Source: Thioclava sp. JE_KL1 | Lineage (GTDB): Bacteria > Pseudomonadota > Alphaproteobacteria > Rhodobacterales > Rhodobacteraceae | DNA length: 64,000 nt | Assembly: GCF_009296265.1 (NCBI RefSeq) | Contig: NZ_WBJS01000001.1 | Coordinates: 558,001-622,000, forward strand | Reading direction: 5' to 3' | Part shown: one piece after another, positions 1 through 9,017 of the stretch | Numbering within the stretch: the stretch's first letter is position 1 | How the letters are laid out: every line of letters starts with the position of its first letter | Position numbers and translations under genes: made by a program | The notes under the pieces: generated by a model | The model's database searches: none | The model's input: the letters and a program-made list of their open reading frames with translations, nothing else | What the model was told of the DNA's origin: nothing

Positions 1-414
1 CTGGCCGCCGGAGAGCTGGCTGGGGCGACGGTCGAGCAGATGCTCCATCTGCAGGATCTCGGCGGCGCGCTGCACTTTCTCCGCCTTCTCGGCTTTCGAC
101 GCGCCCGAGATGGTGAGGCCGAAGGCCATGTTGTCGCGCACGCTCATATGCGGGAAGATCGCGTAGCTCTGGAACACCATCGCCACGCCGCGTTCGCGGG
201 GCTGCACGTCATTGACGCGCTCGCCGTCGATCTCCAGCGTGCCGCCCGAGATGTCCTCGAGCCCTGCGATCATCCGCAGCAGCGTGGATTTCCCGCAGCC
301 CGAGGGACCTACGAAGACGCAGAACTCGCCATCGGCCACGTCGATATCGACGCCGCGGATAACCTCATGCGCACCATAGCTCTTTCGCAGACCGCGCAGC
401 TTGATGTCTGCCAT
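1..414 (-). CDS. Sugar ABC transporter ATP-binding subunit (partial, 3' end outside window)
   Basis: N-terminal 138 codons of a MalK/UgpC-type nucleotide-binding protein. Walker [10 protein letters not shown] lies at residues 36-44, a Q-loop FQSYAIFPH near residue 81, and the signature LSGGQ falls exactly on the window edge. The Walker B, H-loop and C-terminal TOBE regions are therefore missing only because the window stops. The ATG at 414 lies 1 nt after the stop of the upstream glycosidase gene, so translation is probably coupled. It is the last visible gene of the LacI-controlled sugar operon and would energise the two permeases at 1415-3362. Confidence 0.93.
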   Translation of the reverse strand, partial: MADIKLRGLRKSYGAHEVIRGVDIDVADGEFCVFVGPSGCGKSTLLRMIAGLEDISGGTLEIDGERVNDVQPRERGVAMVFQSYAIFPHMSVRDNMAFGLTISGASKAEKAEKVQRAAEILQMEHLLDRRPSQLSGGQ

Positions 415-415
415 G

Positions 416-1408
416 TCACTTCCCTCCCTGCTCGGCATCCGCGTCGATGTGAAGATAACCCTCCGCATCCACGAGAACGGGCTCCGGGTCGCGGATCTGG
501 CCGACGAAATGGTCGTGGCCGTTGTCGTCGAACCCCATGATCACCAGACCCTCGGCGGTCTTGAGGATACGCGCGGCATAGCGCCGGCACGGGTTCGCGC
601 CATCGAGAAAGCCGGGGGCGATCCGCCACGGCCCGCGCGGATCGTCTGCGATCAGGTAGTGGTTGCCGGTCACCGGGGTCATGCCGGTTTCCGCGATACG
701 CGCGCGGCTCCAGTGCTCGGCGGCGGTGCAGAACAGGCAATACCAGCGCCCGTTCTCCTCGAAGACCTGCGGCACTTCGAGCTGACCGAACCCGCCGACG
801 AAGACCGGCGGCTGCAATTCCCAGTGGATCAGGTCGGGCGAGGTGGCGAAGCCGATGGCCCCGGCCTCATTCGCCTCTTCGATGCCGGGGGCGCGGGCGG
901 TGAAATACATCAGCCAGCCGTCGCCTGCGGGATCGCGCATCACCCAGGGGTCGCGCATTGCCCGGTCGTGCCAGTGACCGACCATGTGTTCGGCCTCGTA
1001 ATGCGCGGCATTGGGCCCGGTCAGGTCGAGGCAGAGCCCGTCGCCCACGCGGTCCCAGTTGTGCAAGTCGCGCGAGGTCGCGTGACCGATGCGCTGATAG
1101 AGCCCGTCTTCAGACTGCCGACCGCCCGTGTAGAACAGGTGCCACAGCCCGTCATCGTCGCGCAGCACTGACCCGGTCCAGGTGACCAGGTCGTCCCAGG
1201 CCGGGGCCGGCGCCGGGGCCAGCGACGTCCCCAGATGGTGCCAGCTTATCAGGTCGTCCGAGACCGCGTGGCCCTGGCTGACGTTGAAGTGGCGCAGGTC
1301 CGGATCGCCGAGCGACTTGTCGGCCTTCAGGAACCAGGCATGCCAGCGTTCGCCGTCATGGGCATACCAGCTGTCCCAGACCCATTGCTTTTCGAGTGCG
1401 AGAACCAT
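416..1408 (-). CDS. GH32-like (clan GH-J) beta-fructosidase-type glycoside hydrolase, cytoplasmic
   Basis: A 330-residue protein with five-bladed-propeller glycosidase features. An N-terminal W-D-S-W motif has its Asp at residue 12, in the place of the WxNDPNG nucleophile motif. An RDP motif lies at 152-154 and LEVPQVF carries Glu211 at the position of the general acid/base (EC/EVP motif). There is no signal peptide, so it probably acts inside the cell on an imported sugar. It sits between the permease gene and the ATPase gene of one operon, which suggests the transporter brings in sucrose or a fructo-oligosaccharide. The nucleophile motif is unusual and GH43 or another GH-J relative is possible, so the exact substrate is inference. 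Confidence 0.78.
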   Translation of the reverse strand: MVLALEKQWVWDSWYAHDGERWHAWFLKADKSLGDPDLRHFNVSQGHAVSDDLISWHHLGTSLAPAPAPAWDDLVTWTGSVLRDDDGLWHLFYTGGRQSEDGLYQRIGHATSRDLHNWDRVGDGLCLDLTGPNAAHYEAEHMVGHWHDRAMRDPWVMRDPAGDGWLMYFTARAPGIEEANEAGAIGFATSPDLIHWELQPPVFVGGFGQLEVPQVFEENGRWYCLFCTAAEHWSRARIAETGMTPVTGNHYLIADDPRGPWRIAPGFLDGANPCRRYAARILKTAEGLVIMGFDDNGHDHFVGQIRDPEPVLVDAEGYLHIDADAEQGGK

Positions 1409-1414
1409 GTCGGA

Positions 1415-2293
1415 TTATCCTTTCACGCCGGTGGAGGCGATGGAGGCGATGAACGCCTTTTGAAGCACGAGATAGAAGGCGAGAACCGGCACCGTGATCA
1501 GCGTCAGGTAAGCCATGATCTCCCCCCATGCGGGGTTGAGTTGGAAGAAATACTGCAGGCCGACCATTACCGGGCGATACTGCTCTTGCTGGACCACGAT
1601 CAGCGGCCAGAGATACTGGTTGTACATGATCAGGAATTTCAGGATCGCGGCGGTCGCGATGACAGGCCCCGAGAGCGGGATCACCACGCGGCGATAGATC
1701 TGGAACCAGCTTGCGCCCTCGACGCGGGCCGCCTCGATCAGCTCGCCGGGAAGGCCTTTGAAATACTGCACGAAGAGGAAGATCGTCAGCCCGTCCGCGA
1801 TCCACGGGATGATCTGCACGCGGTAGCTGTCGAGCCAGCCCCAGCTGAGCCCGTCCAGCCCCAGCCAGGGCAGTTTCGACACTTCCAGCAGAAGCGGGAT
1901 CGCGATCGTCTCGAACGGCACGATGAAGGTCGCGAGAATGATCGAGAGCATCACGTCGCGCCCGCGCCATTGCAGGAAGACGAAGGAGAACCCGGCCAGC
2001 GAACAGATCACCAGCGACAGCAGCACGGTCGTGCCGGTCACGAAGATCGAGTTGAAGACGAAGAGCCCGACCGGGGCGCGCTCGAAGGCGCCGGTGTAAT
2101 TGTCGAGGCTGAGCTGGCCCACCGGCAGGAAGGCGCGCAGGCTCGACGTGTCGCGCAGCAGCTCGTCGCTGGGCTTGAAGCTGGACATCACCATGAACAG
2201 CAGCGGCAAGACGAAGATAAGCGCGATCAGGATCAGCACGAGATAGCGCACACCCAGCCGCAGATTGCGGTTATCGGAACCAATGACACTCAT
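1415..2293 (-). CDS. Carbohydrate ABC transporter permease (MalG/LacG type)
   Basis: A 292-residue inner-membrane permease. The first membrane segment (LVLILIALIFVLPLLFMV) is followed by the periplasmic SSFKP signature of MalG-like proteins. The cytoplasmic EAA loop ELIEAARVEGASWFQIYRRV contacts the ATPase, and further hydrophobic helices follow. The length is normal for the family. The start at 2293 lies 1 nt after the stop of the partner permease (2295), so the two are coupled. It would form the heterodimeric channel with the 2295-3362 product for the sugar taken up by this operon. Confidence 0.92.
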   Translation of the reverse strand: MSVIGSDNRNLRLGVRYLVLILIALIFVLPLLFMVMSSFKPSDELLRDTSSLRAFLPVGQLSLDNYTGAFERAPVGLFVFNSIFVTGTTVLLSLVICSLAGFSFVFLQWRGRDVMLSIILATFIVPFETIAIPLLLEVSKLPWLGLDGLSWGWLDSYRVQIIPWIADGLTIFLFVQYFKGLPGELIEAARVEGASWFQIYRRVVIPLSGPVIATAAILKFLIMYNQYLWPLIVVQQEQYRPVMVGLQYFFQLNPAWGEIMAYLTLITVPVLAFYLVLQKAFIASIASTGVKG

Positions 2294-2294
2294 T

Positions 2295-3362
2295 TCAGCG
2301 CTCCCTCGTCAGCCAGCGTTGGATCATCGAAATCACCAGAACGATCAGGAACAGGATCACCGAGATCGCCGAGCCGCCCGCGATGTTCTGCATCCCGTAG
2401 CCGCGTTGCACGGCCTGGAAGACCAGCGTCTGGGTTGAGTCGAGCGGCCCGCCCTTCGTCATGACGTCGATCTGGGCGAAGATCGCGAAGGCCTGCATGG
2501 TGATCACGATCAGCACCAGCACCGCGGTGTGGCGCAGCCCCGGCCAGGTGACATAGCGGAAGGTTTGCCATTTCGACGAGCCTTCGATCGCTGCGGCCTC
2601 GTAAAGCGTGGGCGGGATCGTCTGAAGCCCGGAAAGCCAGATCACCATGTGGAAGCCCACCGCCTGCCAGATCGACATCGTGATGATCGCGCCAAGCGCG
2701 GTATGTGGATTGCCCAGCCAGTCGACGGGTTGGAAATGCCCGAAGCTCAGGAAGGACAGCATGTTGTTCAAGAGCCCGTTCTGTCCCGAGTAGATGAAAC
2801 GCCAGAGCAGCGAGACGACGACGATCGAGACGACCACGGGCATGAAATAGATGGTGCGGAAAATCGTGATCCCGCGCAGTTTCTGATTGATCAGCAGCGC
2901 GAGACCCAGCGCGATCGCGGCCTGGATCGGTGCGACCATCAGCACGAAGATGCAGGTGTTGAGCAGCGCTTTCCAGAAGACAACGTCGCTTGCGATCACC
3001 ACATGCGCCGTGTCGCCCGAGACCCAGCGAAACCATTCCTGCATGCCGTGATATTGCGGCGTGTCGGGGTTGCGCGTGATGGAGCGCAGGCGGGGAAATT
3101 CGGCCTGCCCGTCGGCATCGGTGACGGTCTTGCCCGCGCTATCGGTCTTGGCCTGAAGGTCGACCACCGCGATGTTGAGCATTTCCCGGTAGTTCTCGAG
3201 GCCGACGAAACGCGTGGCATTGGGCGAGATCAGCCGCTGGTTGGTCAGCGAGAAGCCGACGCCCAGAAAGAATGGCGTGATGATGAAGGCGAGGATCAGC
3301 ACGATGCCCGGCAGGGCAAAGGCCCATCCCGCCCGATTGGCGGAAGTCAGTGACGAGCGCAT
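2295..3362 (-). CDS. Carbohydrate ABC transporter permease (MalF/UgpA type)
   Basis: A 355-residue multi-spanning permease, the partner of the MalG-like protein. A first transmembrane helix (FALPGIVLILAFIITPFF) is followed by a long hydrophilic periplasmic stretch of about 65 residues rich in Asp, Thr and Lys. The remaining helices follow, with an EAA loop TLYEAAAIEGSSKWQTFRYV. The enlarged P2-like loop makes the protein longer than the usual 290-310 residues of CUT1 permeases and recalls the MalF periplasmic domain, though smaller. It is separated from the binding-protein gene by about 70 nt that hold a hairpin. Confidence 0.92.
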   Translation of the reverse strand: MRSSLTSANRAGWAFALPGIVLILAFIITPFFLGVGFSLTNQRLISPNATRFVGLENYREMLNIAVVDLQAKTDSAGKTVTDADGQAEFPRLRSITRNPDTPQYHGMQEWFRWVSGDTAHVVIASDVVFWKALLNTCIFVLMVAPIQAAIALGLALLINQKLRGITIFRTIYFMPVVVSIVVVSLLWRFIYSGQNGLLNNMLSFLSFGHFQPVDWLGNPHTALGAIITMSIWQAVGFHMVIWLSGLQTIPPTLYEAAAIEGSSKWQTFRYVTWPGLRHTAVLVLIVITMQAFAIFAQIDVMTKGGPLDSTQTLVFQAVQRGYGMQNIAGGSAISVILFLIVLVISMIQRWLTRER

Positions 3363-3392
3363 GGCGCGGTCTCCCGGTCTGAAGTTGGAGGT

Positions 3393-3417
3393 GGGGGCGC
3401 GACAGTCGCGCGCCCCC
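3393..3417 (-). terminator. Intergenic GC-rich hairpin after the sugar binding-protein gene
   Basis: Perfect 9-bp stem GGGGGCGCG / CGCGCCCCC with a 7-nt loop. It starts 14 nt after the stop of the binding-protein gene (3431) and lies upstream of the permease start (3362). No T-run follows, so it is more likely an mRNA 3'-end stabiliser or partial attenuator that raises binding-protein levels over permease levels than a full terminator. Confidence 0.55.
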
Positions 3418-3430
3418 GCGGCACAGCGGC

Positions 3431-4693
3431 TCAGTTCTTCTTGTAGCCGTCGTTGCGCTTGATATCGGCGTTGATCTGGTCGGTGGCGGAATCGAGCGTG
3501 TCGATCACGTCAGCCCCGTCTGCGATATCCGCGGCGGCCTTCTGGAACACCTTGGAGTCGACGACGTAGCCGGGCGTCACCGGACGCTTCTCGGCTTGCG
3601 CCTCGGACAGGCCGTAGAACACCGCAAGCGGACCGCCCGACTTGTAGTTTTTCGTCATCTGCGCGGCCGACTTGGTCGCCGGGATCAGGCCGAGCGCATC
3701 CGAGAACTCCGCCAGATACTTGTCCTGCGTCGCGAACTTGATGAACTCCGCAGCACCCTCGGGAGCCTTGGAGCTGGCCGAGATGCCGAACTGCCAGGAC
3801 GCGCCGCCGATCTTGGAGCCGTTGCCGAAGTCCGGCGCAGGCAGGAACTCGACATCGTCGACCTTGTCCATCGTCTTGACCGCATTCCAGTTGCCGTTCC
3901 ACGAGAAGGCGTATTTGCCGTCGATGAAGCCGGTTTCATGGGCTGCCGGGTCCTGGCTGGTGCCGGGCGCCAGCTTGTCGGTGAACAGCGACTGCCACCA
4001 GTTGCCCCATGCGACCGCGGCGTCGCCGTTGAGCACGCCCTCTGCGGTGTCGTAGGTCTTGCGGTTGACCAGCCCGCCGCCGAAGCTCTGCAGGAAGGGC
4101 AGGAAGGCATAGGGATACCACTCGCCCTTGTCCGACATGCCCAGATCGATCGCGTAGTCGAATTTGCCGCTCTTCTTCGCGGCCTCGAGCGCGCTCATGA
4201 ACTCGTCTTTGGTCCAGGGCTTGTCGAGCGTGGGCGTGCGCAGCCCCAGCTCTTTCATCGTGGACTTGCGTGCATAAAGCGCGACCGCCGCGTCCCAGAG
4301 CCCGATCGAGTAGAGCTTGCCGTCATAGACGCCCTTGGTGCCGGGCAGGAAATCCTTGAAGTGATCTTCCGGGATCGGCAGCGGCTGCAGATAGCCCGAC
4401 CAGGCCCAGTTCGGCATGATCGGCCCGTCCATGTCGAGAATGTCGGGCAGGTTGCCCGCGAGGGCTGCTGCCGTCACCGAGTCGTTGTAGCTGTTTTGCG
4501 GGAAGCTCTGCAGCGCGACCTTGTAGTCCGACTGGCTCTTGTTGAAGTCGTCGATGATCTGGTGGACGATCTTGCTCTCCACCTTGTTGCCTGCGCCGTG
4601 ATACCACATCGTCAGATCGGTGGTCGCGAAGGCAGCACTGCAGAACCCGGTGGCGGCAATGACCGCCCCGGCCGTCACATTCAATAGTTTCAT
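3431..4693 (-). CDS. Sugar ABC transporter substrate-binding protein
   Basis: A 420-residue periplasmic binding protein of the MalE/UgpB (SBP family 1) type. The N-terminus MKLLNVTAGAVIAATGFCSA ending near AFA is a Sec signal peptide. The mature part begins TTDLTMWYHGAG, a typical CUT1 opening, and contains the DFNKS and DILDMDG elements of this fold. A good ribosome site (GGGAGG) sits inside the last codons of the upstream lacI-type gene, with the ATG at 4693 just after its stop at 4695. It is the first transport gene of the operon. The substrate is unproven; the GH32-like neighbour points to a fructoside. Confidence 0.92.
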   Translation of the reverse strand: MKLLNVTAGAVIAATGFCSAAFATTDLTMWYHGAGNKVESKIVHQIIDDFNKSQSDYKVALQSFPQNSYNDSVTAAALAGNLPDILDMDGPIMPNWAWSGYLQPLPIPEDHFKDFLPGTKGVYDGKLYSIGLWDAAVALYARKSTMKELGLRTPTLDKPWTKDEFMSALEAAKKSGKFDYAIDLGMSDKGEWYPYAFLPFLQSFGGGLVNRKTYDTAEGVLNGDAAVAWGNWWQSLFTDKLAPGTSQDPAAHETGFIDGKYAFSWNGNWNAVKTMDKVDDVEFLPAPDFGNGSKIGGASWQFGISASSKAPEGAAEFIKFATQDKYLAEFSDALGLIPATKSAAQMTKNYKSGGPLAVFYGLSEAQAEKRPVTPGYVVDSKVFQKAAADIADGADVIDTLDSATDQINADIKRNDGYKKN

Positions 4694-4694
4694 G

Positions 4695-5765
4695 TCATCC
4701 TCCCTTGGATGTCTGGCTTTCGAGTTCGAGGTCGGTCACGGAGGAGCGCCAGAATACGCGTCCCGCCACCCGCACAGGGTCGTGCGGACGGGATGCCTCC
4801 TCCGAGATCAAGGAAAGCAAAAGCTCGGCCGCCTGCCTGCCCATTTCGGCATAGGGCAGTTCGACCGTGCTCAGCGGCGGGTAGAGGGTCTCTGCGATCG
4901 CGCGGTAATTGTCGAAACCGGCGATGGAGATATCCTCCGGGACACGGATGCCGCGGGTGCGCAGCAATCCGTAAAGCTGCATCGCCATTTCGTCATTGCC
5001 GCAGCAGATCACGGTTGGCGGCTCCGGCAGGGCGAGGATCCGGTCGAGCGCCTCATCGAGCCACTGGTGCAGAAATTCGGTGTTGATCGGGTAGCCTGTC
5101 GATACGAGCGCGGGGTCGTAGGCGATCCCCGCGGCCTCAAGCGCTTCGCGATACCCCTCGATGCGAAGCGGCACCGCATCCATCGCGGGATCGAATGTCA
5201 GATAGGCAATGCGCCTGTGGCCATGCGCGGTCAGACGCTCGACGAGCCGTTTCTCACAGGCCTTGTCGTCGGGCACGATCGCCGGGGTTCCGTGCGCGTC
5301 GTAGCAGTTTGCGAGCACCAGCGGGCACGCCGGTGTCGCGGTCTCGAAGGCCACCCGCTTGTGATAGTCGGCGACATAGATTAGCCCCTCGACCCGATGC
5401 TCCTGAAACGTGCGCAGGAGTGCGGGAACCTTGTCGATCTGTCCGGCCGTATCCGCGATCATCAAGGTCAGATCGCGCTCGGCGACGACCTGCTGAATGC
5501 CCTGAAGGATGAACAGATCGGGCAGCCCCTTGGGGTCGGACAGCTCGGCCGTGCGCGAAATCGCCCCCGTCACGACGCCGATCAGTCCCGACCGGTTCGA
5601 GCGCATCATGCGTGCCGCGCTCGAGGGGACATATTTCAACTCGCGAATGGCGGCTTCCACCTTCTCGCGGGTCTTTTTGCCGACCGGCGCATCCCCGTTC
5701 ACGACGCGCGACACCGTTTTCGGCGAAACGCCAGCCAGCTTTGCTACATCGTAAATCGTCGACAC
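4695..5765 (-). CDS. LacI-family transcriptional regulator of the sugar operon
   Basis: A 356-residue regulator. The classic LacI opening (M)STIYDVAKLAGVSPKTVSRV forms the DNA-binding helix-turn-helix and hinge region, followed by a periplasmic-binding-protein-like effector domain with NCYDAHG and CCGNDEMAMQL segments. I place the start at a GTG (5765) because GGAGG lies 5-10 nt upstream and the family opening begins there; an upstream in-frame ATG at 5846 would add 27 unlikely residues overlapping the operators. The gene is first in the operon and codirectional with the transporter genes, so it should be autoregulated through the operators at 5809-5844. Confidence 0.93.
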   Translation of the reverse strand: MSTIYDVAKLAGVSPKTVSRVVNGDAPVGKKTREKVEAAIRELKYVPSSAARMMRSNRSGLIGVVTGAISRTAELSDPKGLPDLFILQGIQQVVAERDLTLMIADTAGQIDKVPALLRTFQEHRVEGLIYVADYHKRVAFETATPACPLVLANCYDAHGTPAIVPDDKACEKRLVERLTAHGHRRIAYLTFDPAMDAVPLRIEGYREALEAAGIAYDPALVSTGYPINTEFLHQWLDEALDRILALPEPPTVICCGNDEMAMQLYGLLRTRGIRVPEDISIAGFDNYRAIAETLYPPLSTVELPYAEMGRQAAELLLSLISEEASRPHDPVRVAGRVFWRSSVTDLELESQTSKGG

Positions 5766-5808
5766 GACGACCCCCTCCAACGCAGAGAAAACTCCGCGAC
5801 TCCCAAAA

Positions 5809-5820
5809 GACATCGATGTC
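5809..5820. promoter_or_regulatory. Candidate LacI operator 1
   Basis: Perfect 12-bp palindrome GACATCGATGTC in an AT-rich patch, 44 nt upstream of the lacI-type start codon. The central CG and even symmetry are typical of LacI-family operators. Confidence 0.7.
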
Positions 5821-5832
5821 ATAATTAAAAAT

Positions 5833-5844
5833 GTCATCGATGTC
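5833..5844. promoter_or_regulatory. Candidate LacI operator 2
   Basis: GTCATCGATGTC is a near-copy (10 of 12 positions) of the perfect palindrome at 5809, with the same ATCGAT core. Centre-to-centre spacing of the two sites is 24 bp, a bit over two helical turns, which fits cooperative binding on one face. Both lie in the AT-rich promoter region of the operon. Confidence 0.62.
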
Positions 5845-6118
5845 AAATTGAGTTGGGAGGCGACCCTTAGGCCCTGCCCCGTGCGCCAAAGAAGTGCGCT
5901 ATCCCGAACTGGTGCTCTCCCAGAACACTCAGCACCACCACGAAGTCCGGGAGATCGATAAGCGGTTCAATATCTTCGGAATGCATATTCCGCGCAGGGC
6001 CCGCACGCGCGCGATCGTTCTCGGGCCGATTGTAGCCGCGCAGCACGACAAGATCGACGCCGAGCGACGACAGGCCGCCCCCCATGACTTGAGGATCACG
6101 TGCGCCGCAGCCCGGCAG

Positions 6119-7294
6119 TCAGCGGGCGGCCCGCAAGATCTGCTCGACCCCCTCCGCGTCCAAGGGGATCGGATTTCCTCCGGCACAGGGATCGCGCAAC
6201 GCATCGGCGACCAGAGCGGGAATATCACCGTCATCAACCTTGACGCCCATCTCGCTCAGCGTCGAGGGCATGTCGATGCGCGCCTGCAACGCCTCCAACC
6301 ACGCAAGAACCGCCGCGCCGGGATCGTTGCCCTCAAGGCGCAATCCATGCGCGAGCGTCGCCATCTGCTCTCTCACGGCAGGCAGGTTGAAGCGGAGCAC
6401 ATGGGGCATCAGCACCGCATTGAGCATTCCGTGATGCGCATCGTAACGCGCGCCCAAGGGATGCGCCAAGGCATGCACCGCCCCGAGCCCCTTTTGCAGG
6501 GCCGTGCAGGCCATCGCGGAGGCGACGATCATGTTCGAACGCGCCTCGAGATTTTCAGGCTCCCAATAGGCCGTCGCGAGCGCTCCGTCGATCATCTTCA
6601 GCGCCGTCAGGGCCAAGCCATCGGCCATCGGGTGCCAGCCCGGCGCACAGAGTGCTTCCAGCGCATGCGAGAGCGCATCCATACCGGTTGCAGCCGTCAG
6701 AGTGGGCGGCAGGCCAACGGTCAGCTCGGGATCGAGGATCACCAGCTCCGGCAGCATCTCGGGGTGGAAGATGATGACCTTGCGATGGGTCTGGGTATCG
6801 GTGATCACCGACGATCTGCCGAATTCGGAACCCGTCCCTGCCGTTGTCGGGATCGCGATGACAGGCACCATTCCCTCGGTCTGAACGCGCCGGAAGTTGT
6901 CGCCGACATCCTCGAAATCCATAAGCGGGCGCGACTGCCCCGCCATCATCGCGACCGCCTTGGCAGCATCCATCGCGGAGCCCCCACCAAGCGCGATGAC
7001 GCAATCATGGCCGCCTTTGCGCAAGACCTCCCGTCCCGCCATGACATTTTCCACAGTGGGGTTTGGCTGCACATCGTGGAAAAACCCGGGCTCCATGCCT
7101 GCAGCTTTCACGATCTCCAGCGCCTGCGTTGCGATCGAAGAGGTCGCGAGGCCCCTGTCTGTGATCAGGAGCGGTGCCGTCGCACCGATCTCCGCCAAGC
7201 CTGCGGGGAGATCGGACAGGCGCCAAGCTCCGAACCAGACTTGCGTCGGGAAGCTCCAGCGCGCGTGGAGGCTCGCAAAATCGAATTCACTCAT
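6119..7294 (-). CDS. Iron-containing (group III) alcohol dehydrogenase
   Basis: A 391-residue FucO/EutG-type NAD(P)-dependent dehydrogenase. GGGSAMDAAK at 103-112 is the nucleotide-binding loop and PTTAGTGSE at 149-157 the second family signature. Predicted metal ligands are Asp206, His210, His278 (in AHPLG) and His288 (in AHHG), matching the Fe2+ site of FucO. It is the last gene of the polyamine-type ABC operon, 21 nt after the permease gene. That suggests it oxidises an alcohol or reduces an aldehyde derived from the imported amine. The substrate cannot be read from sequence. Confidence 0.9.
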   Translation of the reverse strand: MSEFDFASLHARWSFPTQVWFGAWRLSDLPAGLAEIGATAPLLITDRGLATSSIATQALEIVKAAGMEPGFFHDVQPNPTVENVMAGREVLRKGGHDCVIALGGGSAMDAAKAVAMMAGQSRPLMDFEDVGDNFRRVQTEGMVPVIAIPTTAGTGSEFGRSSVITDTQTHRKVIIFHPEMLPELVILDPELTVGLPPTLTAATGMDALSHALEALCAPGWHPMADGLALTALKMIDGALATAYWEPENLEARSNMIVASAMACTALQKGLGAVHALAHPLGARYDAHHGMLNAVLMPHVLRFNLPAVREQMATLAHGLRLEGNDPGAAVLAWLEALQARIDMPSTLSEMGVKVDDGDIPALVADALRDPCAGGNPIPLDAEGVEQILRAAR

Positions 7295-7315
7295 GGGAAG
7301 GTCCTGTCGAAGTGA

Positions 7316-8149
7316 TCAGCTCTCGGCAATCGCGCTCAGGCGGCGACGGGCGGCGCGTTTGCGCAACCTGTCGACGGCGAAGATCAATACCAAGGCGGGG
7401 ATGAAGGTCAGCGTGGCGAGGGCCGGGTAGATCGGGGACGAACCCACAGCGATCCCCGAAAAGACGAAGGTCGGGAGCGTGCGCGTCGAGCCCGAGAGGC
7501 TGTAGGTTATGTAGAAATTCCCCCACGATAGCAGGAAGGCGAAGATCGCGGCCGAGAAGATCCCCGGCCAGATCAGGGGAAGCGTGATCTCCCGCAGGAT
7601 CTGCCAGCGGGTCGCCCCCGCATCCTCGGCGGCATAGTCGAGCGTGTTGTCGTAGCCCTGCATCTGCACCGAGATGATCACGATGCAGAACGGCGTGATG
7701 TAGATAACATGCCCGATCACCGCAGACCAAAGCCCGGGCGACATGTTCAGCCAGCCGGCCAGCACCGAGAACCACAAGAGCATCACGACGCCCAGCAGAA
7801 GCTGCGGGAACAGGAGCGGCGCGAAGGTCAGGATACGAAAGCCCCACTGGAAGCGGAACTTGTAGCGGCTCCAGGCGAAGGCGCCGCCTATGCCAAGAAG
7901 AGTCGCGAAGACCGTCGCGAGCACCGCGAGAAGCGCCGAATTGCCAAGCGCGGACCAGAAATCGCGATCCGCCAGCAACTCGCCATACCAGCGGGTCGAG
8001 AATTCGGGGATCGGCCAGGACAGGAAGCGACTCTTGGTGAAGGAGAACAGCACCAGCGTGGCAATCGGGATGTAGAAGAAAATCAGCGCGGCGAACACGG
8101 AGCCGTAAAGCAGGACATCCGCAATTCGCTTTTCCATGCGATCAGTCAT
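7316..8149 (-). CDS. Spermidine/putrescine-type ABC transporter permease (PotC-like)
   Basis: A 277-residue inner-membrane permease with about six hydrophobic helices. The EAA-type loop is YAAEDAGATRWQILREITLPLIWPGI. The opening region contains FYIPIATLVLFSF and SFTKS, characteristic of PotC/PotI proteins. Its start overlaps the end of the PotB-like gene by 8 nt, so the two are coupled. Confidence 0.9.
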   Translation of the reverse strand: MTDRMEKRIADVLLYGSVFAALIFFYIPIATLVLFSFTKSRFLSWPIPEFSTRWYGELLADRDFWSALGNSALLAVLATVFATLLGIGGAFAWSRYKFRFQWGFRILTFAPLLFPQLLLGVVMLLWFSVLAGWLNMSPGLWSAVIGHVIYITPFCIVIISVQMQGYDNTLDYAAEDAGATRWQILREITLPLIWPGIFSAAIFAFLLSWGNFYITYSLSGSTRTLPTFVFSGIAVGSSPIYPALATLTFIPALVLIFAVDRLRKRAARRRLSAIAES

Positions 8150-9014
8150 TTACCACCCTCCGCGCCTGCCAGAGCGCGACCGCTCCGGCCACCGTCAAAG
8201 CCGCCGCCCCGATCACTATCAGGACGAGCGTCAGCGCCGCCCCCAGGGGCCAGTTCACGCGGGTCTCGAAACTCTGGCGGATCAGTTCCGCCGCGAGCGG
8301 AGAGGTCCCGCCCCCCATCACCTTCGGCTCGAGAAACACGCCGAGGCTGAGGACGAACACCAGAACCGCGCCCGCCCAGATGCCGGGCTTTGCAAGCGGC
8401 AAGGTCACCTCGATGAAGGCGCGCAGCCGAGACGCACCCGCGTCACGTGCCGCGAGCACCAGATCTCCGTCGATCCGCGCCATGGAGAGCGCGATGGTGA
8501 AGATCGTATAGGGCAGCAGGTTGTAGACCATGCCGATCATCGTCGCGTTCGGCGTGAAGAGCACGTTCACCGCGGCCGGCGGAAATCCGATCGCCTCGAG
8601 CGTGCCGTTCAAAACGCCGGAGCGGTCGAGAAACAGCACCCAACCGAAGGTCTTCAGGACCGCGTCGGTGAGAAAGGCGAAGACCATCAGCAGCGTGATA
8701 TGGTCGGACCAGCGCGACAGGCGATGCAGCATGCCATAAGCGATCGGGATCGCGAGGATGGTGCAGAGCACCGTGCAAACCAGCGCCATCATCAAGGTGC
8801 GCCACATGATCGTCCAGTAGTGGACCTGGCTGAACACGTCGGTCCAGACCTTCAGATCCCAAGTCCAGACAAGCCGATAGTATTGCGTGCCCTGAAAGCT
8901 CAGGAGCGCCGTCATGATCAGCGGGATCACGAAGAACAGCCCCATCAGCAGCAAGAGCGGCAAGGTCGACAGGCGCAACGCCCCGTCCCGCCAGGATTTC
9001 TGTATCTCGGCCAT
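8142..9014 (-). CDS. Spermidine/putrescine-type ABC transporter permease (PotB-like)
   Basis: A 290-residue permease, the partner of the PotC-like protein. It has an N-terminal helix LLLLMGLFFVIPLIMTALLSF, several further helices, and the EAA loop LAARDAGASRLRAFIEVTLPLAKPGI. It lies 4 nt after the ATPase gene and overlaps the following permease gene by 8 nt. Confidence 0.9.
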   Translation of the reverse strand: MAEIQKSWRDGALRLSTLPLLLLMGLFFVIPLIMTALLSFQGTQYYRLVWTWDLKVWTDVFSQVHYWTIMWRTLMMALVCTVLCTILAIPIAYGMLHRLSRWSDHITLLMVFAFLTDAVLKTFGWVLFLDRSGVLNGTLEAIGFPPAAVNVLFTPNATMIGMVYNLLPYTIFTIALSMARIDGDLVLAARDAGASRLRAFIEVTLPLAKPGIWAGAVLVFVLSLGVFLEPKVMGGGTSPLAAELIRQSFETRVNWPLGAALTLVLIVIGAAALTVAGAVALWQARRVVND

Positions 9015-9017
9015 CGT

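Larger units (their letters stand above)
5766..6118. other. Intergenic region between the lacI-type gene and the Fe-ADH gene; possible small gene remnant
   Basis: About 350 nt. The part next to the regulator holds the tandem operators and AT-rich promoter sequence. The rest contains a minus-strand frame (6085 to 5867, 72 codons, starting MGGGLSSLGVDLVVLRGYN) directly downstream of the Fe-ADH gene. Its first 33 codons nearly all end in G or C, like the genes around it. I do not recognise the product and see no convincing ribosome site; it may be a remnant of a larger gene or chance. Confidence 0.3.
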
